Shown here: one piece after another, positions 7,101-15,259 of the stretch | Numbering within the stretch: the first letter of the stretch is position 1 | Layout: every line of letters starts with the position of its first letter | The notes under the pieces: generated by a model | The model's input: only the letters and a program-made list of their open reading frames with translations | Database searches by the model: none | Told to the model about the DNA's origin: nothing | Assembly (NCBI GenBank): GCA_045616445.1 | Contig: JAZLGR010000019.1 | Span: forward strand, 1 to 32,531 | Direction of reading: 5' to 3' | Length of the DNA stretch: 32,531 nt | DNA from: Fimousia sp045616445 | Lineage (GTDB): Bacteria; Bacillota; Clostridia; Lachnospirales; Lachnospiraceae | Position numbers and translations under genes: made by a program

Positions 7101-9791
7101 ATGAAAAGAATCGTAATGGGCATTCTGGCCCATGTAGATGCAGGCAAGACAACCCTTTCAGAAGCACTTTTATATCATTCCGGTGCCATTCGTGAGAAGG
7201 GAAGAGTCGATAAAAAGAATGCATTTTTAGATACCAATGAAATAGAAAAAGAACGAGGCATTACTATCTTCTCAAAACAGGCAGAGCTTACCATTCATGA
7301 TCTTCAGGTGTCTCTGCTGGATACACCTGGACATGTGGATTTCTCAACGGAGATGGAACGAACGCTTCAGGTATTGGATTACGCCATTTTAGTAATCAGT
7401 GCAGCAGATGGCTGTCAGGGACATACAGAAACCCTCTGGAAGCTTTTAAATCGATATCAGGTTCCGACCTTCCTCTTTGTCAATAAGATGGACCAGTTTG
7501 GAACGGATAAAGAAGCACTTCTGGAAGAAATCAAGGACAGATTAAGTGATAACTGTATTGATTTTACGGAAGATGAAACAGAGGAATTCTATGATGAGGT
7601 AGCCATGACTGATGAAGGGTTAATGGAACATTTTCTGGAGAATGCCTATATAGACAAAGAAGAAATTGCAGATGTGATCGCACAGAGAAAGCTGTTCCCA
7701 ATTTACTTTGGATCTGCTTTAAAGCTGCAGGGCGTGGAAGCATTCATGGAAGGAATGAACACTTATATGGTGGAGCGTACCTATCCAGAGACCTTTGGTG
7801 CCAGAGTATTCAAGATTGCAAGGGATGATCAGGATAAAAGACTTACCTATCTAAAGGTAACTGGTGGAACCTTAAGAGCGAGAGATATCTTAACCGGCAC
7901 AGACTGGGAAGAAAAAATCAATCAGATTCGCATCTATTCCGGGACCAAATATCAGGCAGTGGAGGAAGCAAAAGCAGGTATGGTATGTGCCGTAACCGGG
8001 CTTACGAAGACCAGAGTCGGGGAAGGATTCGGCATGGAACAGGGAGAGATTCTTCCTATTTTAGAACCAGTTCTTACCTATAAGATAGGACTTCCGGAAG
8101 ACTGTGATGCAGCAGTGATTTTGCCAAAGCTTCGTATGCTTGAGGAGGAGGATCCTCAGCTTCATATCAACTGGCAGGAAGAATTACAGGAAATTCAGGC
8201 GCAGATTATGGGTGATGTGCAGATTGAGATTCTGCAGAACATGATCAAGGAGCGTTTTAAAGTGGATGTAACCTTCGACGAAGGGAATATCGTATATAAA
8301 GAAACCATCAATAATAAGGTGGAGGGCGTAGGGCATTTTGAACCACTTCGCCACTATGCAGAGGTTCATCTGATTCTAGAGCCGGGTGACCGCGGCAGCG
8401 GCATCACCATAGATGTGGATGTCAGTGAGGATGAACTGGATAAAAACTGGCAGCGACTCATCGTCACCCATCTTCACGAGAAGGAGCACCGAGGAGTTTT
8501 GATTGGAGCACCAATTACCGATGTGAAGATTACGTTGGTTGCCGGAAGAGCTCACAAGAAGCATACAGAAGGTGGAGATTTCAGACAGGCAACCTACCGT
8601 GCAGTCCGTCAGGGGCTTCGACAGGCAGAAACTGTGATTTTGGAGCCATATTATGAATTTCGTATGGAACTTCCAGATTCTGATGTTGGACGTGCCATGT
8701 TAGATGTGGATAAGATGTTTGGAACCTGCCAGATCTGTTATGATGAGGCAATAGATCCGGGTATGACAGTGCTTAAGGGAAGTGCACCGGTAGCCTGCAT
8801 GCGAGGATATCAGCGAGAGTTTGCTTCCTATACAAAAGGGTATGGAAGAATGTTCTGTAACCTGAAGGGCTATGACAAATGTCATAATGCAGAAGAAGTG
8901 GCAATGGAGCACTATTATGATCCGGAAGCCGATTTGTGGAATCCAACGGGATCCATTTTCTGTTCCCATGGATCCGGCGTTTATGTGGAATGGGATCAGG
9001 TATTCCATCACATGCATGTGGAGAGTGTTCTATCTCCAGTGAGAGATGATTTTGATATCTCCACGCCGATCAATTACGGCAAATCCTCCTCTGAATCTTC
9101 TATCTCCATTGGCGAAGATGAAGTGGAAGCGATCATGCGACAGACCTTCTACGCCAATACCTCTGAAAAGCGTGGACCGAAGAAACGACGTTATCAGACG
9201 AAGAAGCCGGATGGCCTTGACATGAGTGCAGGTGTATATGGACGCTCAGCAAACGGAAAAACCGGCGGCAAAACACCTGGCAGAAAATCCGGATCCAATA
9301 TAAAGAAGGAAAAATATCTGCTGGTTGATGGATATAATGTCATCTTTGCCTGGGATGAGCTTCATGATCTGGCCAATACCAATTTGGACAGCTCCAGAGA
9401 TCGTCTTCTTGAAATTCTTTCCAACTATCACGGTGTTCAGGATGGACATCTGATCGTTGTATTCGATGCCTACCGTGTGAAGGGGCATCAGACAGAGATG
9501 ATGGATGTAGGCAATATTCATATAGTATTCACGAAAGAAGCCCAGACAGCTGACTCTTATATTGAGAAGTTTGCCCATGAGAACAGTTCCAAATATGATA
9601 TTACCGTGGCAACCTCTGACCATTTAGAGCAGGTCATCATTACTGGGGCAGGATGTCATCTCCTCTCTGCCAGAGATTTACTTCAGGAAGTAACGGTAGT
9701 GGAAAAAGAAATCAGAGAAACTCTGGATGTGGACCGCATAAAGGACCGCAATACCATCGGAGATTTAGTAGATTTAAAACCACTTGTATAA
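7101..9791 (+). CDS. TetM/EF-G-like translational GTPase fused to a Rae1-type NYN ribonuclease domain
   Basis: 896 residues; TetM-type proteins are about 640. The N-terminal GTPase has AHVDAGKTT (10-18), ERGIT (51-55), DTPGH (74-78), NKMD (128-131) and SAL (205-207). Domains II-V follow the ribosomal-protection layout to about residue 600. In domain IV the loop aligned with the tetracycline-displacing YSPVSTP of TetM reads HKKHTEGG (485-492), so drug resistance is doubtful. A basic Gly/Ser/Lys-rich linker (about 687-736) leads to a C-terminal NYN/PIN-like domain (738-870) resembling Bacillus Rae1/YacP along its length: LLVDGYNVI, IVVFDA, VFTKEAQTAD, VATSDH. Likely metal-binding acids are D743, D789, D818 and D840. 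Rae1 cleaves mRNA in the ribosomal A site; a coupled role here is inference. Single-gene transcript, divergent from abrB. Confidence 0.9.
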   Translation: MKRIVMGILAHVDAGKTTLSEALLYHSGAIREKGRVDKKNAFLDTNEIEKERGITIFSKQAELTIHDLQVSLLDTPGHVDFSTEMERTLQVLDYAILVISAADGCQGHTETLWKLLNRYQVPTFLFVNKMDQFGTDKEALLEEIKDRLSDNCIDFTEDETEEFYDEVAMTDEGLMEHFLENAYIDKEEIADVIAQRKLFPIYFGSALKLQGVEAFMEGMNTYMVERTYPETFGARVFKIARDDQDKRLTYLKVTGGTLRARDILTGTDWEEKINQIRIYSGTKYQAVEEAKAGMVCAVTGLTKTRVGEGFGMEQGEILPILEPVLTYKIGLPEDCDAAVILPKLRMLEEEDPQLHINWQEELQEIQAQIMGDVQIEILQNMIKERFKVDVTFDEGNIVYKETINNKVEGVGHFEPLRHYAEVHLILEPGDRGSGITIDVDVSEDELDKNWQRLIVTHLHEKEHRGVLIGAPITDVKITLVAGRAHKKHTEGGDFRQATYRAVRQGLRQAETVILEPYYEFRMELPDSDVGRAMLDVDKMFGTCQICYDEAIDPGMTVLKGSAPVACMRGYQREFASYTKGYGRMFCNLKGYDKCHNAEEVAMEHYYDPEADLWNPTGSIFCSHGSGVYVEWDQVFHHMHVESVLSPVRDDFDISTPINYGKSSSESSISIGEDEVEAIMRQTFYANTSEKRGPKKRRYQTKKPDGLDMSAGVYGRSANGKTGGKTPGRKSGSNIKKEKYLLVDGYNVIFAWDELHDLANTNLDSSRDRLLEILSNYHGVQDGHLIVVFDAYRVKGHQTEMMDVGNIHIVFTKEAQTADSYIEKFAHENSSKYDITVATSDHLEQVIITGAGCHLLSARDLLQEVTVVEKEIRETLDVDRIKDRNTIGDLVDLKPLV

Positions 9792-9828
9792 TAAGAAAAA
9801 ATAAAACTGTATAAAGATAAAGAATAGA

Positions 9829-9857
9829 AAAAGTGCCTTGCTTGCAGGGCACTTTTT
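9829..9857 (+). terminator. Terminator after the GTPase-ribonuclease gene
   Basis: AAGTGCC and GGCACTT form a stem with an internally structured loop, followed by TTTTTT. Confidence 0.85.
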
Positions 9858-9875
9858 TGTTGCCTTTATAAAAGA

Positions 9876-9892
9876 ATGATTCATGGAATCAT
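9876..9892. promoter_or_regulatory. Inverted repeat upstream of the por operon
   Basis: ATGATTC and GAATCAT are perfect 7-base arms separated by ATG. The site lies about 50 bases upstream of the por -35 box and has no T-run, so it could be a regulator-binding site. Function unknown. Confidence 0.35.
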
Positions 9893-9939
9893 GGTTAATT
9901 ATTTTAAGGTGTATAGGAATATAGATGAAAATAATTCAT

Positions 9940-9968
9940 TTGTAAAGTGAAAATATGTTTGCTATAAT
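9940..9968 (+). promoter_or_regulatory. por operon promoter
   Basis: TTGTAA, 17-bp spacer, TATAAT. It predicts a leader of about 75 bases before the first por gene, which has the ribosome-binding site AGAGGAGA. Confidence 0.75.
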
Positions 9969-10049
9969 TTCTTTTGTCACTGCTGAAATAAGTGAAGAAA
10001 ACTATTTTTATAGATGAATAATATTCAATTAAAGAGGAGATAGAGAAAG

Positions 10050-10622
10050 ATGAGTCATTGTACAGAAATCAGATGGCATGGCCGTGGTGGCCAGGGAGCC
10101 AAAACAGCAGCACTTCTGCTTGCTGATGTCATGTTTCAGACAGGCAAGTATGTTCAGGGATTTCCAGAATATGGTCCGGAACGAATGGGTGCGCCAATTA
10201 CAGCATATAATCGAATCAGCGAAAACAAGGTGCGCGTACATTCCAACATCTACGAACCAGAATATGTCGTTGTTGTGGATGAATCCTTATTAGAAACTGT
10301 TGATGTTACAAAAGGTTTGAAAAAGGATGGCGCCATCGTGATCAATACAGAAAAAGAAAAAGAAGCAATACTGCCACACTTAAGAGGTTATGAGGGAGAT
10401 GTCTATACCATCGATGCAAAGAAGGTTTCCATGTCCTGCCTTGGCAAATATTTTCCAAACTCTCCAATGCTTGCAGCCATCGTTAAGGTAACCGGACTGA
10501 TGGACGAAAAACAATTCTTAAATGAGATGCGTGCATCCTATGCACACAAATTTGCAAGCAAGCCGGAAGTAATTGAAGGCAATATGAAGGCACTGAAGAT
10601 GGCATTGAGGGAGGTTGCGTAA
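10050..10622 (+). CDS. porC: Pyruvate:ferredoxin oxidoreductase, gamma subunit
   Basis: 190-residue gamma subunit of a four-subunit 2-oxoacid:ferredoxin oxidoreductase. It begins with EIRWHGRGGQGAKTAA, the family N-terminus, followed by GFPEYGPERMGAPITAYNRIS. In such complexes this subunit binds CoA-side elements and completes the enzyme that converts pyruvate, CoA and oxidised ferredoxin to acetyl-CoA, CO2 and reduced ferredoxin. The operon order gamma-delta-alpha-beta is the classical por order. Its stop overlaps the next start by one base. The pyruvate assignment rests mainly on the beta subunit. Confidence 0.9.
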   Translation: MSHCTEIRWHGRGGQGAKTAALLLADVMFQTGKYVQGFPEYGPERMGAPITAYNRISENKVRVHSNIYEPEYVVVVDESLLETVDVTKGLKKDGAIVINTEKEKEAILPHLRGYEGDVYTIDAKKVSMSCLGKYFPNSPMLAAIVKVTGLMDEKQFLNEMRASYAHKFASKPEVIEGNMKALKMALREVA

Positions 10623-10969
10623 TGGCAGTCGATTTAGAAAAATTACATTTGAGAGCCCCTTGGCAGAATCTGACCACAGGGATGATGATCCATGCAGGAG
10701 GCACATCCACAGCGTTTCACACTGGAGAATGGACAGCAGTGAAACCAGAAATTCATCAGGAAAAATGCAAAAAATGCGGCCGCTGTCAGATGGTTTGTCC
10801 AGACAGTGCAATCGAAGTGCATGTCGTTGACAATGCAAGAATGGAAGGTCCAGGCTCAGAAAAGCCTGCGTTAGATCGAATGTATCAGGTAAATGTAAAC
10901 TACTGTAAAGGCTGTGGCATCTGCGCTCACAACTGCCCATTTGATGCAATCGAAATGGGAGGTATGTAA
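10622..10969 (+). CDS. porD: Pyruvate:ferredoxin oxidoreductase, delta subunit (2x[4Fe-4S])
   Basis: 115-residue ferredoxin-like subunit with two complete CxxCxxCxxxCP motifs (KCKKCGRCQMVCP and YCKGCGICAHNCP), each expected to bind a [4Fe-4S] cluster and pass electrons from the TPP site to soluble ferredoxin. The insert between the motifs (about residues 65-90) is normal for PorD. The start overlaps the porC stop (TAATG). The stop is one base before porA, whose ribosome-binding site GGGAGG lies in the end of this gene. Confidence 0.94.
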   Translation: MAVDLEKLHLRAPWQNLTTGMMIHAGGTSTAFHTGEWTAVKPEIHQEKCKKCGRCQMVCPDSAIEVHVVDNARMEGPGSEKPALDRMYQVNVNYCKGCGICAHNCPFDAIEMGGM

Positions 10970-10970
10970 G

Positions 10971-12152
10971 ATGGCAAAAAGAGATAGATTATCCGGCAAC
11001 GAAGCGGTGGCAATCGCATTAAAACAGATCAATCCGGATGTATTTCCGGCATTTCCAATCACTCCATCCACAGAGATTCCACAGTATTTTGCGTCCTTCG
11101 TGGCAAATGGACTTGTCGATACAGAATTTATTCCAGTGGAATCCGAACACTCCTCCATGTCCGCAGCAATCGGAGCTTCTGCAGCAGGTGCAAGAGCATT
11201 GACTGCAACTTCCTCCGCAGGGCTTGCTTATATGTGGGAACCATTATACCTGGCAGCATCCAATCGTTTACCGTTGGTACTTGCCCTTGTAAACCGTGCC
11301 TTATCCGGCCCGATCAATATCAACTGTGATCACTCTGATTCCATGGGAGCAAGGGATTCTGGATTTATCCAGATTTATGCAGAAAATAATCAGGAAGCCT
11401 ACGACAACATGGTACAGGCATTCCGTATTTCTGAACACAAGGATGTATTACTTCCAGTAATGATCTGCCAGGATGGATTTATCACATCTCATGCAGTGGA
11501 GAATATCACTTTATTAGAAGATGACGAAGTAAAGAACTTCGTTGGTGAATATGAACCAGAAAACTACTTATTAAATCCTGCCTGTCCAACCGCCGTTGGC
11601 CCATATTCTGTAACAGACTATTATATGGAAGCAAAACGTGCACAGGCTGAAGCAATGAAGCAGGCGAAACAGGTCATCAAAGACGTGGCGGATGAATTCG
11701 CAGCCATGTCCGGCAGACAGTATGGCTTATTCGAAGAATACCGTCTGGAAGATGCAGACTATGCTGTTGTGATTATTGGATCCGCAGCAGGTGCAACAAA
11801 GGATGCCATCGATTCCCTTCGTGATAAAGGAATCAAAGCAGGGTTATTAAAGCTTCGTGTATTTCGTCCATTCCCAGGAGAAGAAATTGCAGAAGCATTG
11901 AACAATGTGAAAGCAGTAGCGGTTATGGACCGCGCAGACAGCTTCTGTAACCAGGGAGGCCCTCTGGGTGCTGAGGTTATGGCAGCAATGTATCGGAAAC
12001 ATTTGCAGGCAGAGGCAATCAATATCGTCTATGGTCTTGGCGGTCGTGACGTCCGTGTGGAAGACATGGAGGATGTATTTGCTGAACTGATGCGAATTGC
12101 CAAAACAGGTGAAGTGGGAGATAACTACCGTTACATGGGCGTGAGAGGATAG
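10971..12152 (+). CDS. porA: Pyruvate:ferredoxin oxidoreductase, alpha subunit
   Basis: 393 residues, the usual length. Starts MAKRDRLSGNEAVAIALKQ and continues with FPAFPITPSTEIPQYF, VESEHSSMSAAIGASAAGAR and TATSSAGLAYMWEPLYLAA, which form the pyrimidine-binding part of the TPP-dependent active site together with beta. The frame is open 57 bases further upstream into porD, but the ATG at 10971 has GGGAGG 8 bases before it and matches the family start. The C-terminal half has the transketolase-C-like domain (KAGLLKLRVFRPFPGEEI). Cytoplasmic. Confidence 0.93.
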   Translation: MAKRDRLSGNEAVAIALKQINPDVFPAFPITPSTEIPQYFASFVANGLVDTEFIPVESEHSSMSAAIGASAAGARALTATSSAGLAYMWEPLYLAASNRLPLVLALVNRALSGPININCDHSDSMGARDSGFIQIYAENNQEAYDNMVQAFRISEHKDVLLPVMICQDGFITSHAVENITLLEDDEVKNFVGEYEPENYLLNPACPTAVGPYSVTDYYMEAKRAQAEAMKQAKQVIKDVADEFAAMSGRQYGLFEEYRLEDADYAVVIIGSAAGATKDAIDSLRDKGIKAGLLKLRVFRPFPGEEIAEALNNVKAVAVMDRADSFCNQGGPLGAEVMAAMYRKHLQAEAINIVYGLGGRDVRVEDMEDVFAELMRIAKTGEVGDNYRYMGVRG

Positions 12153-12167
12153 ACGAAGGAGAAGATT

Positions 12168-13121
12168 ATGACCAGTTTAAAAGAATTTATGGAAAGACCG
12201 GATCGTCTTGCTCCCGGTCATAGAATGTGCGCCGGCTGTGGTGCCACAATAGCAGCAAGAAATGTATTAAAGGCCGTGAAGCCGGAAGACCATGTGGTCA
12301 TCGGCAATGCAACGGGATGTATGGAGGTATCTACATTTATGTATCCATACACTGCATGGCAGGATTCCTACATCCACAATGCCTTTGAAAATGCATCTGC
12401 AACCATTTCAGGTGTGGAAGCAGCCTACAATCTGATGAAGAAGAAGGGCAAATTGAAGGAAGACGAGAACTTTAAATTCATTACATTTGGCGGGGATGGC
12501 GGAACATATGACATCGGATTCCAGTCTTTATCCGGTGCGATGGAACGTAACTGTGATTACACCTATGTGTGTTACGATAATGGCGCTTATATGAATACAG
12601 GTATCCAGCGTTCCTCTGCAACACCAATGTATGCAGATACAACAACAACGCCTGCTGGAAGCAAGAGCAATGGAAAGCCTCAGAATAGAAAGGATCTGAC
12701 CAATATTCTGGTGGAACATGATATTCCATATGCAGCGCAGACCACATTCTGGAAGAATTTCAGCGATTTATATAAGAAGTCTGAAAAAGCAATCTATACC
12801 AAGGGTGCTTCCTTCTTAAATATTATGACACCATGTCCAAGGGGATGGAGATACAATACACCAGAGATTATTGAGATTTGTGAGCTTGCGGTAGAGACCT
12901 GCTACTGGCCATTATATGAAGTGGAAAATGGCGTATTTACTTTAAATTATGAACCGAAAAAGAAGGTTCCGGTAGAAGAATTCTTAGCAAAACAGGGCCG
13001 ATTCAAGCATCTGTTCAAGCCAGGTAATGAGCATCTCATCGAGGAATTCCAGCAGGAAGTTGACAGACGATGGGACAACCTTCTGAAGAGATGTCGACAA
13101 AAAAGAAGTATAATAATGTAA
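12168..13121 (+). CDS. porB: Pyruvate:ferredoxin oxidoreductase, beta subunit
   Basis: 317-residue TPP-binding subunit. C21 and C24 (MCAGCGA), C51 (NATGCMEV) and a cysteine in TPCPRGW are the expected ligands of its [4Fe-4S] cluster. The TPP motif starts at GGDGGTYDIGFQ (107-118) and continues to CYDNGAYMNTGIQRSSATP, a stretch typical of pyruvate- rather than branched-chain-specific enzymes. An AAGGAGA site precedes the ATG. Last gene of the por operon; no clear intrinsic terminator follows. Confidence 0.93.
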   Translation: MTSLKEFMERPDRLAPGHRMCAGCGATIAARNVLKAVKPEDHVVIGNATGCMEVSTFMYPYTAWQDSYIHNAFENASATISGVEAAYNLMKKKGKLKEDENFKFITFGGDGGTYDIGFQSLSGAMERNCDYTYVCYDNGAYMNTGIQRSSATPMYADTTTTPAGSKSNGKPQNRKDLTNILVEHDIPYAAQTTFWKNFSDLYKKSEKAIYTKGASFLNIMTPCPRGWRYNTPEIIEICELAVETCYWPLYEVENGVFTLNYEPKKKVPVEEFLAKQGRFKHLFKPGNEHLIEEFQQEVDRRWDNLLKRCRQKRSIIM

Positions 13122-13142
13122 TAAATGCATAATAAATTGAAA

Positions 13143-13166
13143 ATTTACTTTTAAAAATAAGTAAAT
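13143..13166. promoter_or_regulatory. Inverted repeat upstream of the pckA promoter
   Basis: ATTTACTT and AAGTAAAT, perfect 8-base arms separated by 8 bases, end 22 bases before the pckA -35. There is no T-run, so it is not a good terminator; it may be an operator. Function unknown. Confidence 0.35.
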
Positions 13167-13188
13167 CGACGAAAAATAAGACTCTCGA

Positions 13189-13217
13189 TTGACATATAGT
13201 AAATATTTAGATATAAT
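13189..13217 (+). promoter_or_regulatory. pckA promoter (full consensus)
   Basis: TTGACA, 17-bp spacer, TATAAT: a perfect sigma-A consensus. Transcription should start near 13224, giving a leader of about 110 bases. Confidence 0.88.
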
Positions 13218-13226
13218 GTGATTTGA

Positions 13227-13244
13227 TTTTGGGTTTTACCAAAA
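13227..13244. promoter_or_regulatory. Operator-like palindrome at the pckA transcription start
   Basis: TTTTGG and CCAAAA flank six bases (GTTTTA) immediately downstream of the predicted start. The placement suits a repressor site that would damp the otherwise consensus promoter. The regulator is unknown. Confidence 0.4.
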
Positions 13245-13332
13245 TGAAAGTTTTAGCTAACAATAATTCAAAATAGATTTATTTTTACTCATTTAGTATC
13301 TTTATGCATTTATTTAGGAGGAAAAAAGACTC

Positions 13333-14994
13333 ATGGCAACAAAAGCAAATTATACTCATGACGAAATCGGAGCTGGCAAACCAGGATTTGCAAAAACACG
13401 TTCCATTATCGAAGCAGCATTCTATGGCAATAATGTTGTTAAAGTAACAGATTTAAGACAGGCATACAATCTTGCTAAGGAATCTCCAGGTACAATCGTT
13501 ACTGATATGCCAGTATACAAAGGAGAAACATTTGGCCTTGCAAAAGACGCAAAAGTATTATTATTCAATGATGGTTCCGTAACAGGACGTTGTGCAGCAG
13601 CTCGTCGTATCGCAAGCACACCAGGTGTTGATACAGATGATTTAGATAAGAAAGTAATGGATGCAGTTTATGACACTCGCTGGAAGAAATTATACCATGC
13701 AGAAGTAGTCATCGGCTTAGATCCAGAATTCATGGTAAAAGCACACCTTCTTATTCCAGAAGGAGAAGAAAATATCCTCTATTCCTGGATGTTAAACTTC
13801 CAGTATTTCAATGAACAGTATGTAAAGATGTACGCAGAGTCCCGTCAGATTGGCAACGAACCAGATATCTACATCTTCTCTAACCCACAGTGGACACATG
13901 AAGAACATCCACTTGGTCTTACATACTTCAACACAGAAACAAACTGTGCTGCATTATTAGGTATGAAGTACTTTGGTGAACACAAAAAAGGAACATTAAC
14001 AATTGGTTGGGCTATCGCTAACCGTAATGGTTATGCTTCCTGCCATGGTGGACAGAAAGAATATACACTTCCAGATGGAAGCAAATTCGTAGCTTCTGTA
14101 TTCGGTTTATCCGGATCTGGTAAATCCACAATCACACATGCAAAACATGACGGCAAATACCCTGTTACTGTTTTACATGATGACGCATTCATCATCAACG
14201 ATGAAACAGCTTCTTCCATCGCTATGGAACCAACATACTTTGATAAAACAGCTGACTACCCAACAGGTTGTCCAGATAACAAATATTTATTAACAGCTCA
14301 GAACTGTTCTGCAACAATGGATGCTGATGGTAAGATCGTATTAGTAACAGAAGATATCCGTAATGGTAACGGACGTGCGATCAAATCCAAATTATGGTCT
14401 CCAAACCGTGTTGATAAGATCAATGCTCCAGTTAATGCTATTTTCTGGATCATGAAAGACCCTACAATCCCACCATTAGTAAAATTAAATGGTGCTTCCT
14501 TAGCTTCCGTAATGGGTGCTACACTCGCTACAAAACGTTCTTCCGCTGAACGTCTTGCTCCAGGTGTTGACCCTAACAAATTAGTTGTAGAACCATACGC
14601 AAACCCATTCCGTACATACCCATTAGCAAATGACTACATCAAGTTCAAAAAGTTAGTTGCTGAACGTAATGTAGACTGCTACATCTTAAATACAGGTGAA
14701 TTCATGGGTCACGATGTAGGCAAGAATGATACACTTGGTGTAATCGAAGCGGTAATCGAAGGAACAGCAGTATTCAAACCATTTGGTCCAATCTCCGATA
14801 TCGAAGTATTAGAATGGCCAGGATTTGAAGCAGACTTTGAAGATGCTACATATGTTGAAACATTAAAAGCTCGTATGGCTGATCGTGTTGCTTTCATTAA
14901 AGATAAGAACAAAGCAAAAGCTGGCTTTGATAAATTACCAGCAGATGCTTTAGAAGCACTCGAAAAGATCATGAAGGAATTAGAAACAATTTAA
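13333..14994 (+). CDS. pckA: Phosphoenolpyruvate carboxykinase (ATP)
   Basis: 553-residue ATP-type PEPCK, slightly longer than the ~530 usual in the family. It interconverts oxaloacetate plus ATP with PEP, CO2 and ADP; in anaerobes it often runs toward oxaloacetate. Visible: the kinase-1 P-loop GLSGSGKST (258-266), the metal-binding HDDAF (282-286) and the upstream GWAIANRNGYASCHGG. Codon use is strongly biased to a small set (GTA, ACA, TTA, CGT), as in highly expressed genes, in line with the consensus promoter and AGGAGG site. No intrinsic terminator lies between its stop and the next promoter, so some read-through into the TPP riboswitch is possible. Confidence 0.96.
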   Translation: MATKANYTHDEIGAGKPGFAKTRSIIEAAFYGNNVVKVTDLRQAYNLAKESPGTIVTDMPVYKGETFGLAKDAKVLLFNDGSVTGRCAAARRIASTPGVDTDDLDKKVMDAVYDTRWKKLYHAEVVIGLDPEFMVKAHLLIPEGEENILYSWMLNFQYFNEQYVKMYAESRQIGNEPDIYIFSNPQWTHEEHPLGLTYFNTETNCAALLGMKYFGEHKKGTLTIGWAIANRNGYASCHGGQKEYTLPDGSKFVASVFGLSGSGKSTITHAKHDGKYPVTVLHDDAFIINDETASSIAMEPTYFDKTADYPTGCPDNKYLLTAQNCSATMDADGKIVLVTEDIRNGNGRAIKSKLWSPNRVDKINAPVNAIFWIMKDPTIPPLVKLNGASLASVMGATLATKRSSAERLAPGVDPNKLVVEPYANPFRTYPLANDYIKFKKLVAERNVDCYILNTGEFMGHDVGKNDTLGVIEAVIEGTAVFKPFGPISDIEVLEWPGFEADFEDATYVETLKARMADRVAFIKDKNKAKAGFDKLPADALEALEKIMKELETI

Positions 14995-15014
14995 TAAGAA
15001 ATCTGATATAATAT

Positions 15015-15043
15015 TTGCGATACAATATCTTCAATGATATAAT
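15015..15043 (+). promoter_or_regulatory. Promoter of the TPP-controlled operon
   Basis: TTGCGA, 17-bp spacer, TATAAT, about 20 bases before the riboswitch. A second copy of GATATAATAT lies at 15005-15014, offering an alternative -10. Confidence 0.7.
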
Positions 15044-15059
15044 ATACGTATCTTTGAGA

Positions 15060-15150
15060 TTAGGGGAGCTGGTAATTGCGCTGGCTGAGAGGAGATATGC
15101 TTTTATCTCGACCCATAACCTGATTTGGATAATGCCAACGTAGGGAGCAA
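15060..15150 (+). promoter_or_regulatory. TPP riboswitch (THI element)
   Basis: The conserved TPP aptamer blocks are all present: GGGGAGCTGG near 15063, GGCTGAGAGG at 15083-15092, GACCCATAACCTGAT at 15110-15124, GGATAATGCCAACGTAGGGA at 15127-15146. It lies upstream of a terminator and of TenA and an ABC transporter for thiamine-related pyrimidines, the expected targets. TPP binding should favour termination. Confidence 0.96.
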
Positions 15151-15167
15151 TAAGGATTGATTTTTTT

Positions 15168-15198
15168 CAGCGTCTACGTTTGTAGACGCTGTTTTTTT
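15168..15198 (+). terminator. Riboswitch expression-platform terminator
   Basis: CAGCGTCTAC and GTAGACGCTG form a 10-bp stem with a four-base loop and TTTTTTT. CTACGTT at 15174-15180 is complementary to AACGTAG at 15137-15143 in the aptamer, giving a plausible mutually exclusive antiterminator. Confidence 0.92.
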
Positions 15199-15259
15199 GT
15201 TTAGATTATAGAAAGAACATTCTAAACACAAGAAAAGAGTCACACAAAAACATTTGCAC

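Noticed and set aside
7101..9020. Tetracycline resistance gene
   Set aside because: The overall fold is TetM-like, but the key domain IV loop differs and there is a large extra C-terminal domain; no mobile element is nearby.
13143..13166. Terminator for the por operon
   Set aside because: The hairpin has no T-run and is AT-rich; operator is the better guess.
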